A stretch of 64,000 nt of DNA, taken from assembly GCF_001945395.1 (NCBI RefSeq), contig NZ_MSXV01000002.1, positions 62,001 through 126,000 of the forward strand, in the 5' to 3' direction. The DNA is from Pseudomonas sp. PA15(2017) (GTDB taxonomy: Bacteria; Pseudomonadota; Gammaproteobacteria; Pseudomonadales; Pseudomonadaceae). Shown one piece after another: positions 9,445 to 18,458 of this stretch. Within the stretch, counting starts at the first letter, position 1, and the number at the start of each line of letters is the position of its first letter. The translations under genes were made by a program, and so were the position numbers. The notes below the pieces were generated by a model. It was not told where the DNA came from, searched no databases, and saw only the letters and a list, made by a program, of their open reading frames with translations.

Positions 9445-10779
9445 ATGTTGCCAAGCGAAACCCAGCGGGTCATCGAAAAGCACGCGATCAAGTATGTACT
9501 GGCCCAGTTCGTGGACATCCATGGTTCGGCCAAGACCAAGTCGGTACCGGTTTCGGGCCTGGAAGCGGTGGCGCAGGCCGGCGCCGGGTTCGCGGGTTTC
9601 GCCATCTGCGGCATGGGCATGGAGCCCCACGGGCCGGACTTCATGGCCAAGGGCGATCTCTCGACCCTGATTCCCGTGCCATGGCAGCCGGGTTACGGCC
9701 GGGTAGTGTGCATCGGGCATGTCGACGGCCAGCCGTGGCCCTACGACAGCCGCTACGTGCTGCAGCAGCAGGTGGAACGCCTGCAGGCGCGCGGCTGGAC
9801 GCTCAACACCGGCCTGGAACCGGAATTCAACCTGATGCGCCGTGATGAAAGCGGCACCCTGCAACTGGTGGATGCCAGCGACAACCTCGACAAGCCCTGC
9901 TACGACTACAAGGGCCTGTCGCGCTCCCGGGCGTTTCTGGAAAAGCTGACCGAAGCGCTGCAGCCGGTGGGTTTCGACATCTATCAGATCGATCACGAAG
10001 ACGCCAACGGCCAGTTCGAGATCAATTACACCTACAGCGATGCCATGGAGTCGGCAGACCGTTTCACCTTCTTCCGCATGGCCGCCGGGGAGATCGCCAA
10101 TGACCTGGGCATGATCTGCTCGTTCATGCCCAAGCCCGACCCGAAACGCGCCGGCAACGGCATGCACTTCCACCTTTCCCTCGCCAGTGCCGAGAGCAAG
10201 AACCTGTTCTTCGATGCCAGCGACAAGAACGGCATGGGCCTGTCGAAGCTCGCCTATCACTTCGCCGCCGGCCTGCTGGCCCACGGCCCGGCACTGTGCG
10301 CCTTCGCGGCGCCGACGGTGAATTCCTACAAGCGCCTGGTGGTCGGCAACTCGCTGTCCGGGGCCACCTGGGCGCCGGCGTTCGTCGCTTTTGGTGCCAA
10401 CAACCGCTCGGCGATGGTGCGCGTGCCCTATGGTCGTCTGGAATTCCGCCTGCCGGATGCCGGCTGCAACCCGTACCTGGTCAGCGCCGCGATCATCGCC
10501 GCGGGCCTCGATGGCATCGACCGCCAGCTGATGCCCGAGCAGATCTGCAACGAGAACCTCTACTCCCTCGGGCTCGACGCCATTGCCGCCAAAGGCATCA
10601 AGACCCTGCCGCAGTCGCTCAAGGAAGCCTGCGACGCGCTGGAAGCCGACCCACTGTTTGCCGAGGTGATGGGCAAGGAGATCGTCGGCGAGTTCATCAA
10701 GCTCAAGCGCATGGAATGGGTGGAGTACAGCCGGCACGTCTCTGACTGGGAGATCAAGCGCTACACCGAATTCTTCTGA
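9445..10779 (+). CDS. gmaS: Gamma-glutamylmethylamide synthetase (glutamine synthetase type III/GlnT-like)
   Basis: A 444-residue glutamine-synthetase-fold ligase. Active-site stretches are [37 protein letters not shown] and [12 protein letters not shown]. The C-terminus ends soon after and lacks the class I adenylylation loop. Directly followed by mgsABC, it is assigned as the enzyme that ligates methylamine to glutamate with ATP to give gamma-glutamylmethylamide. In rhizobia the same family is annotated glnT. ATG 9445 is chosen with AGGAG 8 bases upstream; a GTG precedes it at 9442, and the ATG at 9440 runs straight into TGA. Glutamine synthetase activity cannot be excluded from sequence. 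Confidence 0.8.
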   Translation: MLPSETQRVIEKHAIKYVLAQFVDIHGSAKTKSVPVSGLEAVAQAGAGFAGFAICGMGMEPHGPDFMAKGDLSTLIPVPWQPGYGRVVCIGHVDGQPWPYDSRYVLQQQVERLQARGWTLNTGLEPEFNLMRRDESGTLQLVDASDNLDKPCYDYKGLSRSRAFLEKLTEALQPVGFDIYQIDHEDANGQFEINYTYSDAMESADRFTFFRMAAGEIANDLGMICSFMPKPDPKRAGNGMHFHLSLASAESKNLFFDASDKNGMGLSKLAYHFAAGLLAHGPALCAFAAPTVNSYKRLVVGNSLSGATWAPAFVAFGANNRSAMVRVPYGRLEFRLPDAGCNPYLVSAAIIAAGLDGIDRQLMPEQICNENLYSLGLDAIAAKGIKTLPQSLKEACDALEADPLFAEVMGKEIVGEFIKLKRMEWVEYSRHVSDWEIKRYTEFF

Positions 10780-10806
10780 TCCGACCCTCCCGTTCAACCG
10801 TTTTCC

Positions 10807-10831
10807 GGCGCCCGCCCTTGGGTAGGGCGCC
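10807..10831 (+). other. Intercistronic hairpin between gmaS and mgsA
   Basis: GGCGCCC (10807-10813) pairs with GGGCGCC (10825-10831), and GCCC/GGGT can extend the stem inward. No T-run follows, so it is not a classic terminator. It may be an mRNA-stability or processing element that sets the gmaS to mgs ratio. Confidence 0.5.
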
Positions 10832-10852
10832 TTCTGCCCAGGAGTTTTAGCT

Positions 10853-11767
10853 ATGTGTGGAATCGTGGGGCTTTACCTGAAAAATCCGCAGCTGGAGTCG
10901 CAGCTCGGCAAGCTGTTCGAACCGATGCTCGAAGCCATGACCGACCGCGGCCCGGACAGCGCCGGCTTCGCCATCTATGGCGATGAAGTCGCCGACGGCT
11001 GGATCAAACTGACCCTGCAGGCCACCACGGAGGGCTACGACTTCGCCGCCCTGGTGAGCGCCGTGAAGGACAAACTCGGTGCCGAGCTGGACTGGTTCCA
11101 GAACGCCAGCGCCGTCGTGCTCAAGATCAAGGCCGAAGAAGCCGCCGCACGCGCCGTCATGACCGAACTGGCGCCGAGCGTGCGCATCATGAGTGCCGGG
11201 CAGAGCATCGAGATTCTCAAGGGCATGGGCTTGCCGCAGGAGATTTCCGAGCGCTTCGGCCTGGCTTCGATGAAGGGCAGCCACATCATCGGCCATACCC
11301 GCATGGCTACCGAAAGTGCGGTGACCATGGAGGGCAGCCACCCGTTCTCCACCGGCGCCGACCTGTGCCTGGTGCACAACGGCTCGCTGTCCAACCACTT
11401 CCGCCTGCGTCAGGAACTGCGCCGCGAAGGCACCCACTTCCAGACCGAGAACGACACCGAGGTCGCCGCCGGTTACCTGGCCTGGCGTCTGCAGCAGGGC
11501 GACTCGCTGAAGCAGGCACTGGATAGCTCGCTGCACGCGCTGGACGGTTTCTTCACCTTTGCCATTGGCACCCGTAACGGCTTCGCGGTGATTCGCGACC
11601 CGATCGCCTGCAAGCCGGCGATCCTCGCCGAGACCGACGATTACGTCGCCATGGCCTCGGAATACCAGGCGCTGTCGAGCCTGCCAGGCATCGACAAGGC
11701 CAAGGTCTGGGAACCGGTTCCCGCCACCCTGTACATCTGGGAACGCAAGAAGGAGCACGCAGCATGA
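10853..11767 (+). CDS. mgsA: N-methylglutamate synthase subunit A (class II glutamine amidotransferase)
   Basis: A 304-residue Ntn-hydrolase amidotransferase. It begins MCGIVGLYL, so Cys2 becomes the N-terminal nucleophile. Further signatures are TDRGPDSAGFAIYG, GHTRMATES and VHNGSLSN plus the ENDTEVAA segment. This is the GlxB/GltB-N family. In the pathway it splits gamma-glutamylmethylamide (as glutaminases split glutamine) and channels methylamine to the synthase subunit; the exact donor and acceptor chemistry is from the literature on the pathway, not visible here. It overlaps mgsB by 4 bases (ATGA). Confidence 0.82.
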   Translation: MCGIVGLYLKNPQLESQLGKLFEPMLEAMTDRGPDSAGFAIYGDEVADGWIKLTLQATTEGYDFAALVSAVKDKLGAELDWFQNASAVVLKIKAEEAAARAVMTELAPSVRIMSAGQSIEILKGMGLPQEISERFGLASMKGSHIIGHTRMATESAVTMEGSHPFSTGADLCLVHNGSLSNHFRLRQELRREGTHFQTENDTEVAAGYLAWRLQQGDSLKQALDSSLHALDGFFTFAIGTRNGFAVIRDPIACKPAILAETDDYVAMASEYQALSSLPGIDKAKVWEPVPATLYIWERKKEHAA

Positions 11768-12447
11768 AAACCATCGACCTCTCCAGCGCCAGCGTGCGTG
11801 ACCTCAACCAGGCCCTGCACGACCAGGCCAAGTCCGTCACCGAGCGTGAGTGGGTCGTGGCCCACCCCAACGGCGCGCATAACCTGGCGGTCGGCGCCAA
11901 CGAAGCCATCTCCATCGATATCCAGGGGCACGCCGGCTACTACTGCGCGGGCATGAACCAGAAAGCCTCGATCACCGTACATGGCAACGTCGGCGTGGGC
12001 TGCGCCGAGAACATGATGAGCGGCACCGTGCGCGTCAAAGGCAGCGCTTCCCAGGCCGCCGGTGCGACCGCCCATGGCGGCCTGCTGGTCATCGAGGGCG
12101 ATGCCGGCGCACGTTGCGGCATTTCCATGAAGGGCATCGACATCGTGGTCGGCGGCAGCATCGGCCACATGAGCTGCTTCATGGGCCAGGCCGGCCGGCT
12201 GGTGGTGTGTGGCGATGCTGGCGATGCCCTGGGCGACTCGTTGTACGAGACCAGGATCTTCGTCAAAGGCAGCGTCGAGTCATTGGGGTCGGACTGCATC
12301 GAGAAAGAGATGCGCCCCGAGCATATCGAAGAGCTGCAAGCGCTGCTCAATCGCGCCGGCTTCAAGGAGAACGCCGCCGATTTCAAACGCTACGGCTCGG
12401 CCCGCCAGCTGTACAACTTCAAAGTCGATAACGCCAGCGCGTACTGA
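11764..12447 (+). CDS. mgsB: N-methylglutamate synthase subunit B (GltB C-terminal, GXGXG type)
   Basis: A 227-residue right-handed beta-helix protein related to the C-terminal domain of glutamate synthase. The repeated glycine pattern is clear: IDIQGHAGYYCAGMNQ, NVGVGCAENMMSG, GDAGARCGISMKG, GGSIGHMSCFMGQ. It is a structural subunit linking the amidotransferase and the synthase. AAGGAG lies 9 bases upstream inside mgsA. Rhizobial homologues are called glxC. Confidence 0.82.
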   Translation: MKTIDLSSASVRDLNQALHDQAKSVTEREWVVAHPNGAHNLAVGANEAISIDIQGHAGYYCAGMNQKASITVHGNVGVGCAENMMSGTVRVKGSASQAAGATAHGGLLVIEGDAGARCGISMKGIDIVVGGSIGHMSCFMGQAGRLVVCGDAGDALGDSLYETRIFVKGSVESLGSDCIEKEMRPEHIEELQALLNRAGFKENAADFKRYGSARQLYNFKVDNASAY

Positions 12448-12461
12448 TCAGGAGCTTCATC

Positions 12462-13784
12462 ATGAGCGACAAACAACCCCCCGTGCTGCGCGAATCGGCC
12501 ACTTTTGACCGCCTGGCCATCCAGGAAATCCAGCGCGCCGCCGAGACCGGCATCTACGATATTCGCGGCGGCGGCACCAAGCGCAAGCTGCCGCACTTCG
12601 ACGACCTGCTGCTGCTCGGCGCCAGCGTGTCGCGCTACCCGCTGGAGGGCTACCGCGAGAAATGCGGCACCGACGTGATCCTCGGCAATCGCTTCGCCAA
12701 GAAGCCGCTGCACCTGAAGATCCCGGTGACCATCGCCGGCATGAGCTTCGGCGCGCTATCGGCCAACGCCAAGGAAGCCCTGGGCCGTGGTGCGAGCATT
12801 GCCGGCACCAGCACCACTACCGGCGACGGCGGCATGACCCCGGAAGAACGCGGCCAGTCCCAGCATCTGGTCTATCAGTATCTGCCGTCGCGTTACGGCA
12901 TGAACCCGGATGACCTGCGCAAAGCCGACGCCATCGAGATCGTGCTTGGCCAGGGCGCCAAGCCGGGCGGCGGCGGCATGCTGCTGGGCATGAAGGTCAC
13001 CGAGCGCGTCGCGGGCATGCGTACGCTGCCGATCGGTGTCGACCAGCGCTCGGCGTGCCGCCACCCGGACTGGACCGGCCCGGACGACCTGGCGATCAAG
13101 ATCGCCGAGTTGCGCGAGATCACCGATTGGGAAAAACCCATCTACGTGAAGATCGGCGCCAGCCGGCCTTATTACGATGTGAAGCTGGCGGTGAAGGCCG
13201 GTGCTGACGTGATCGTCCTCGACGGCATGCAGGGCGGTACCGCGGCGACCCAGGAAGTGTTCATCGAGCACGTCGGCATTCCCATCCTGCCGGCGATTCC
13301 CCAGGCCGTGCAGGCGCTGCAGGAGATGGGCATGCACCGCAAGGTGCAGCTGATCGTCTCCGGCGGTATCCGCAATGGTGCGGATGTGGCCAAGGCCATG
13401 GCGCTGGGCGCCGATGCGGTGGCCATCGGTACGGCTGCGCTGATAGCCCTGGGCGACAACCATCCGCGCCTGGACGACGAGCTGAAAAAGATCGGCTCGG
13501 CTGCCGGCTACTACGACGACTGGCAGAACGGCCGCGATCCGGCCGGCATCACCACCCAGGACCCGGAGCTGTCCAAACGCCTCGATCCGGTCGACGGCGG
13601 TCGTCGCTTGGCAAATTACTTGCGTGTGCTGGTGCTCGAAGCGCAGACCATGGCCCGCGCTTGCGGCAAGAGCCACCTGCACAACCTCGATCCTGAGGAC
13701 CTGGTAGCGCTGACCGTCGAGTCCGCCGCCATGGCCCGCGTGCCGCTGGCCGGCACCAGTTGGGTGCCTGGGCAGGGTTACTGA
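12462..13784 (+). CDS. mgsC: N-methylglutamate synthase subunit C (FMN glutamate-synthase domain)
   Basis: A 440-residue FMN-binding (beta/alpha)8 barrel of the glutamate synthase family. Recognisable parts are ITIAGMSFGALSANAKEALG, STTTGDGGMTPEER, GQGAKPGGGGMLLG and VLDGMQGGTAATQEVF, plus SGGIRNGADVAKAMALGADA with the phosphate-binding loop. It is the catalytic synthase, with MgsA and MgsB as partners. AGGAG lies 8 bases before the ATG. A terminator follows at 13800-13830, so the operon proper ends here. Rhizobial homologues are called glxD. Confidence 0.85.
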   Translation: MSDKQPPVLRESATFDRLAIQEIQRAAETGIYDIRGGGTKRKLPHFDDLLLLGASVSRYPLEGYREKCGTDVILGNRFAKKPLHLKIPVTIAGMSFGALSANAKEALGRGASIAGTSTTTGDGGMTPEERGQSQHLVYQYLPSRYGMNPDDLRKADAIEIVLGQGAKPGGGGMLLGMKVTERVAGMRTLPIGVDQRSACRHPDWTGPDDLAIKIAELREITDWEKPIYVKIGASRPYYDVKLAVKAGADVIVLDGMQGGTAATQEVFIEHVGIPILPAIPQAVQALQEMGMHRKVQLIVSGGIRNGADVAKAMALGADAVAIGTAALIALGDNHPRLDDELKKIGSAAGYYDDWQNGRDPAGITTQDPELSKRLDPVDGGRRLANYLRVLVLEAQTMARACGKSHLHNLDPEDLVALTVESAAMARVPLAGTSWVPGQGY

Positions 13785-13799
13785 TGGCGCATTGATCGA

Positions 13800-13830
13800 C
13801 GCCCGGTGGTTTTCCCCGGGCGTTTTCTTT
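13800..13830 (+). terminator. Rho-independent terminator after mgsC
   Basis: CGCCCGG (13800-13806) pairs with CCGGGCG (13816-13822), followed by TTTTCTTT. It lies 15 bases after the mgsC stop. Confidence 0.75.
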
Positions 13831-13957
13831 GCCCAGCAGCAGCCGGTACGCGCCGCAGAGCGCGGCCGTTGATGGTCCTTGCCGCGTTCGACAGACAGCC
13901 GTGGCGGCGTTTTCCACTGCCGATCCTTCCGGAATTCGTATGCGAGGAATCGATGTG

Positions 13958-15265
13958 ATGGGACGAATAGTCAACGGTGTTGGCGTGGGCCTGGCCTCGT
14001 TGCCAGGACTGGCGATGGCCCAGGAGGCCGTTCTGGACAGCGGTGATACCGCCTGGATGATGGTTTCTACCGTGCTGGTGTTGATGATGCTGGTGCCGGG
14101 CCTGGCGCTGTTCTATGGCGGCATGGTGCGGGCCAAGAACCTGTTGTCGGTGTTTACCCAGTGCTTCGCGGTGGCGGGGGTGATTGGCATGCTGTGGGTA
14201 ATCTACGGTTACAGCCTGTTTGCCGATACCACCGGGATGCAGGAGGGCGTGCTCAACCTGCACAGCCTGATCGGCGGTTTCAAGCATTTGCTGCTGATCG
14301 ACCTGGGCCGTGAAAGCCTTACCGCGAGCATTCCGGAGAGTGTGTTCGCCACGTTCCAGATGACCTTCGCCCTGATCACGCCGATGATCATCGCTGGCGC
14401 CTTCGCCGAGCGCATGACCTTTGCCGCGGTGGTGCTGTTTGCGGCGCTGTGGTTCACCTTCTGCTACATCCCGCTGGCGCACATGGCCTGGAGCGGTCCG
14501 GGTGGTCTGTTATGGGACTGGGGCATCCTCGAGTTCGCCGGCGGGACGGTGGTGCACATCAACGCCGGGGTCGCTGGCCTGGTGGCCTGCCTGGTACTGG
14601 GACGGCGCAAGGGCTTTCCTCATGTCGCGATGCCGCCCCACAACATGGGGTTCGCCCTGACCGGGGCGGCGCTGCTGTGGGTCGGCTGGTTCGGCTTCAA
14701 CGTCGGTTCGGCGGTGGCCGCCAGCGCCAACGCCGGCATGGCCATGCTCACCACGCAGATCGCGGCCTGCTCGGGCATCGTCGGCTGGCTGGCGGTGGAA
14801 GTCTGGAAGAGTGGCAAGCCCAGCGCCCTGGGCGCTGCATCCGGCGCGTTGGCGGGCCTGGTGACCATCACCCCGGCTTGCGGCTTCGTCGGCCCGGGCG
14901 GGGCGCTGGTCATGGGCTTCGTCACTGCGGTAGTGTGCTATTTCGCCATCGCCGGGCTCAAGCGCTCACTGGGCTATGATGACGCCTTGGATGCATTCGG
15001 CCTGCACGGTGTTGGCGGTATCGTCGGCTCGATCCTGACCGGTGTGTTCGCGTCGACTTCCCTGGGCGGTTTCCAGGATATCGATATCGCCTCGCAGGTG
15101 CTGGTCCAGGCCAAGAGCGTGCTGTTCACCATCGTCTACTGCGCTGTGGTGACCTACCTCCTGCTCAAACTGACCGGATGGCTGACGCGAGGGCTGCGCG
15201 TCAGCGAAGAAGTCGAGCAGCAGGGCCTGGATATCAGCCAGCACGGCGAACGCGCCTATACCTGA
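13958..15265 (+). CDS. amt: Ammonium (methylammonium) transporter
   Basis: A 435-residue Amt/MEP channel. A signal-like N-terminus (ends LAMAQ) is followed by eleven hydrophobic segments. Signatures are LFYGGMVRAKN, FQMTFALITPMIIAGAFAER, the FAGGTVVHINAGVAGL segment with its first pore histidine, and DAFGLHGVGGIVGS with the second. The ATG at 13958 has GAGGAAT 8 bases upstream; an ATG at 13940 lacks a site. It has its own unit after the mgsC terminator. Next to gmaS, uptake of methylammonium as well as ammonium is likely. No glnK gene adjoins it. Confidence 0.92.
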   Translation: MGRIVNGVGVGLASLPGLAMAQEAVLDSGDTAWMMVSTVLVLMMLVPGLALFYGGMVRAKNLLSVFTQCFAVAGVIGMLWVIYGYSLFADTTGMQEGVLNLHSLIGGFKHLLLIDLGRESLTASIPESVFATFQMTFALITPMIIAGAFAERMTFAAVVLFAALWFTFCYIPLAHMAWSGPGGLLWDWGILEFAGGTVVHINAGVAGLVACLVLGRRKGFPHVAMPPHNMGFALTGAALLWVGWFGFNVGSAVAASANAGMAMLTTQIAACSGIVGWLAVEVWKSGKPSALGAASGALAGLVTITPACGFVGPGGALVMGFVTAVVCYFAIAGLKRSLGYDDALDAFGLHGVGGIVGSILTGVFASTSLGGFQDIDIASQVLVQAKSVLFTIVYCAVVTYLLLKLTGWLTRGLRVSEEVEQQGLDISQHGERAYT

Positions 15266-15306
15266 ATCGCGGAGTGGACGAGCCCCGGTTCGCGCCGGCC
15301 TGGTGA

Positions 15307-16719
15307 TCAGCCGGCGGTCCGGGCCTGCGTCGAGATCTGCCGGCGCCGGTACACCGTATCGCGGCTCGACAACAACAGGTACAGCGGCAGGGTGACGACG
15401 ATCGCCACCAGCCACGACAGGTCGGCGCCGTCGAGCTTGCTGGCGATGGGGCCGATGTAGATTGGCGTGACCGCGAACGGCAGTTGTACCAGGATGCCGA
15501 TGGCGTAGGCGCTGACCGCATTGGGATTGAAGCGCCCGTAGATGCCGCCCGTGGCGTCGAACAGCGAGGGGATGTGATAGCGCTGCTTCTGCACCAGGTA
15601 GAAGTCGGCCAGGTTGATCACCGCCCACGGCACCAGCACGATCATCATCGCCAGAATCAGTTGCATGAAGCGCGCGATGAAGTTCGCCGGCGCCGTCACC
15701 GCGACCACGCAGCAGGCCACCAGCAGGATTGCCGAAAGCGCCACGCGGGTCTGGCGGCTCGGTGCCCAATCGGCGGCGAAGGTCTGCACCGAGGTGATCA
15801 GCGCCAGCACCGCACCGTAAAGATTCAGGGCGTTGTGGCTGATGATGCTGAGGATGAACAGCACCATCAGCACCGGCCCGAACACCCCGGTGCTCTGCTT
15901 CACCGCTTCCATGGTGTCCGTCTCGGCGCTCACCGCCAACGCCACCAGGGTGCCGAAGATGAAGCACAGCGAGGTGCCCAGCACGGCGCCGCAGTAGGTG
16001 GCGATGAAGGGCTTCCAGATGCCCACGTCGCGCGGCAGGTAGCGCGAGTAATCCGAGGTGTAGGGCGCGAAGGATATCTGCCAGATGGCGCCCAGCGAGG
16101 CCATGGCCAGCCAGCCAGCCAGGTTGAAACCACCGCGGCTGGCGAAATCCGCCGGCAGGCCGTTGGCGAACAGGGCGATGAAGCCAGCCAGCAGACCGAT
16201 GCCCATCACCCAGGTGCCGATGCGGTTGAGGGTATGGATGAAGTTGTAGCCCAGGATGCCGATCAGCGTCGCGGCGCAGGCGCCGATCAGCACGGCGGCT
16301 GGCAGCGGCAGATCCGGCGCCACGGTGTGGATGGACTTGCCAGCCAGCACGCAGTTGGAAATGAAGAAGCCGATGTACAGCACCGCGGCGATCACCACCA
16401 CCAGCAGCGCGCCGTAGCGGCCGAACTGGCCGCGGCTCTGCAGCATCTGCGGCAGGCCCATCTGCGGGCCCTGGGCCGAGGCCAGGCCGAGCACGACACC
16501 GCCGAGCAGGTGGCCGACCAGGATGGCGCAGATCGCCCAGCCGATGCTCAGGTGGAATACCTGCACGGCCATGGCGCCGGTGACGATCGGCAGCGGTGCG
16601 ATGTTGGTGCTGAACCAGAGGGTGAACAGGTCACGGACGCGACCGTGACGATCGGCATCGGCCACCTGGCCGACGCTGTTGCTTTCGACGAGTTCTTGGG
16701 GAGCGTTGTTATGGGACAT
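15307..16719 (-). CDS. NCS1-family purine/cytosine-type permease
   Basis: A 470-residue membrane protein with about twelve hydrophobic segments. Typical NCS1/CodB stretches are FTLWFSTNIAPLPIVTGAMA near the N-terminus, WQISFAPYTSDYSRYLP in the middle and PWAVINLADFYLVQKQ near residue 375. It would import a nucleobase-like compound (cytosine, purine, hydantoin or similar) with Na+ or H+. The ATG at 16719 has AGGAGAA upstream. It is convergent with amt and lies beside the flavin monooxygenase island, so it may bring in that pathway's substrate, but no shared operator was seen before it. Confidence 0.87.
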   Translation of the reverse strand: MSHNNAPQELVESNSVGQVADADRHGRVRDLFTLWFSTNIAPLPIVTGAMAVQVFHLSIGWAICAILVGHLLGGVVLGLASAQGPQMGLPQMLQSRGQFGRYGALLVVVIAAVLYIGFFISNCVLAGKSIHTVAPDLPLPAAVLIGACAATLIGILGYNFIHTLNRIGTWVMGIGLLAGFIALFANGLPADFASRGGFNLAGWLAMASLGAIWQISFAPYTSDYSRYLPRDVGIWKPFIATYCGAVLGTSLCFIFGTLVALAVSAETDTMEAVKQSTGVFGPVLMVLFILSIISHNALNLYGAVLALITSVQTFAADWAPSRQTRVALSAILLVACCVVAVTAPANFIARFMQLILAMMIVLVPWAVINLADFYLVQKQRYHIPSLFDATGGIYGRFNPNAVSAYAIGILVQLPFAVTPIYIGPIASKLDGADLSWLVAIVVTLPLYLLLSSRDTVYRRRQISTQARTAG

Positions 16720-17271
16720 GTCGGGTTCTCCTGCGCAAATAGCGGGCGGCACGCTGCACCGCACGAGGCGGACAGGCCGGGTTGAATGCGTGGGTTAACG
16801 CGGCTGAGAGGTCAGCCGAGCTCGCAGCGGGCAAGGCCGCAGACGAGGGAGAACGGGGTGCAACAGGGTCGTGATGGCACACAGCAGCATGGGGAAACCT
16901 ACGTCTTGTCTTTATTTGGATAGGTGCGGATGCACGGTCCGGCCGTCCTTACCGGGCAGTGCTGGAATCATGTGGATTGGGTGCTTGTTCACGATCCTCG
17001 TTGGCGAACGAGTGGCCACGAGACATAAGCGGGCATTGAATGCTGGCTGACCCGGCGCAGTCCATCCGGAGGAGCATTGCCATGCTCGCCATCCAGTCGC
17101 GGCTATCGTCTGGGCGTCCGCGCCCGGCTCCTGCAGCTCATGGGGTGGATCGCGCTTCACCTGCGCGGGCTGATCCACCCACCGCTCCGCGGCCGCTACG
17201 GTCAACGGCAGCTTGTCCGCCGTTGCTGTCATCGCAATCATCATATCGACCAGGGATCGTGAACAGGCGTT
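16720..17271. other. 552-base intergenic stretch with no supported gene
   Basis: A minus-strand open frame of 110 codons (16912-17244) shows no recognisable domain and an arginine/alanine/proline-rich composition, so I treat it as chance. No operator of the TATGGTATACCATA type, sigma-54 site or T-run terminator was found. The part next to the permease gene (16720-16910) is probably its leader and promoter. Confidence 0.3.
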
Positions 17272-18312
17272 TTAGCGAAACGCCGGAATCACGTGTTCGA
17301 TGAACAGCTCCAGGGACTTTTTCTTCTCGGCGTAGGGCAGGCTGTTATCGGCCCAGAAGCTGAATTCGTCGACGCCCAGTTCCTGGTAGTGACGAATGCG
17401 CGCGATGATTTCCTCGGGCGTGCCGATCATGGTGTTCTTGCGGATGTTCTCCAGCTGGAACGCCGGCACCTCGGCGAACTTGGACTCCGGGCTCGGCTCC
17501 AGGAAGCCGTTGACCGGCGTGGTCTTGTTGCCGAACCAGGCATCGAAGGTGCGGTAGAAGCGCGAGATGGCGGCGGCGCCGACCTTCCAGCCTTCGGGGT
17601 CGTCGGCCAGGTGCACGTGGGTGTGGCGCAGCACCATCAGTTGCGGGCGTGGCACGCCCGGGTTGTTGGCCAGGGCGGCGTTGAACTTGTCGTTCAGGTC
17701 GACCACCTCTTCGTCGCCCTTCATCAGCGGCGTGACCATCACGTTGCAGCCATTGGCCACGGCGAAGTTGTGCGAGTCCGGGTCGCGGGCGGCGATCCAC
17801 ATCGGCGGCTGGGCGTTGTACGGCTTCGGCACGCTGGTGGAGGTGGGGAACTTGTAGACCTCGCCGTCATGGGCGTAGTCGCCCTCCCACAGCTTGCGCA
17901 CCACCGGAACCATTTCGCGCAGCGCCTTGCCGCCGTCGGTAGCCGGCATGCCGCCGGCCATGCGGTCGAATTCGAACTGGTAGGCGCCGCGGGCCAGGCC
18001 CACTTCCATGCGACCGTTGCTGATCACGTCGAGCAGGGCGCATTCGCCGGCTACGCGGATCGGGTTCCAGAACGGCGCAATGATGGTGCCGGCGCCCAGG
18101 CGGATGGTGCTGGTGCGGGCGGCCAGGTAGGCCAGAATCGGCATCGGGCTCGGCGAGATGGTGTATTCCATGGCGTGGTGTTCGCCGATCCACACGGTGC
18201 TGAAGCCGCCGGCCTCGGCCAGCAGGGTGAGTTCGGTCAGCTGCTCGAAGAGCTCACGGTGGCCGACTTCCTGGTCGTAGCGTTCCATGTGGACGAACAA
18301 AGAGAATTTCAT
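17272..18312 (-). CDS. LLM-class (luciferase-like) flavin-dependent monooxygenase
   Basis: A 346-residue bacterial-luciferase-fold protein. Diagnostic parts are MKFSLFVHMERYDQEV, STVWIGEHHAMEYTISPSPM, STIRLGAGTIIAPFWNPIRV, the GRMEVGLARGAYQFEFDRM segment and GTPEEIIARIRHYQELGVDE. Such enzymes use reduced FMN supplied by a separate reductase to insert oxygen, often into C-N or C-S compounds; a reductase gene lies at 35890-36375. The start at 18312 has AGGAAA upstream. A perfect 14-base palindromic operator sits 85 bases upstream (18397-18410), shared with three other units of the island. The long open frame continuing beyond this start overlaps the upstream gene in another frame. Confidence 0.9.
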   Translation of the reverse strand: MKFSLFVHMERYDQEVGHRELFEQLTELTLLAEAGGFSTVWIGEHHAMEYTISPSPMPILAYLAARTSTIRLGAGTIIAPFWNPIRVAGECALLDVISNGRMEVGLARGAYQFEFDRMAGGMPATDGGKALREMVPVVRKLWEGDYAHDGEVYKFPTSTSVPKPYNAQPPMWIAARDPDSHNFAVANGCNVMVTPLMKGDEEVVDLNDKFNAALANNPGVPRPQLMVLRHTHVHLADDPEGWKVGAAAISRFYRTFDAWFGNKTTPVNGFLEPSPESKFAEVPAFQLENIRKNTMIGTPEEIIARIRHYQELGVDEFSFWADNSLPYAEKKKSLELFIEHVIPAFR

Positions 18313-18396
18313 GTCGCTTTCCTCGATTTTTGTAAGGCCCGGGAGCGCGAGGCGCTGTCGGGGCTGGCCGCCTGCAGGATCAGGCGGCTTATGGTC

Positions 18397-18410
18397 TATG
18401 GTATACCATA
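18397..18410. promoter_or_regulatory. GntR-type operator before the LLM monooxygenase gene
   Basis: TATGGTATACCATA is a perfect palindrome in an AT-rich control region (flanks TC...ATATAAAATA). Related sites lie at 23941-23954, 25148-25161 and 39343-39356, each in front of an island gene. The centre GGTATACC is typical of sites bound by FadR/VanR-type GntR repressors. Confidence 0.75.
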
Positions 18411-18458
18411 ATATAAAATACTTTGGCGAGTACCAGAGGCCCCTCTCGTCGAAAAGCA

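Noticed and set aside
9196..10797. Long minus-strand open frame opposite gmaS
   Set aside because: Antisense shadow; the plus strand has full glutamine-synthetase motifs and a ribosome site.
16912..17244. 110-codon minus-strand open frame in the large gap
   Set aside because: No recognisable motif, and its composition is that of random GC-rich DNA.
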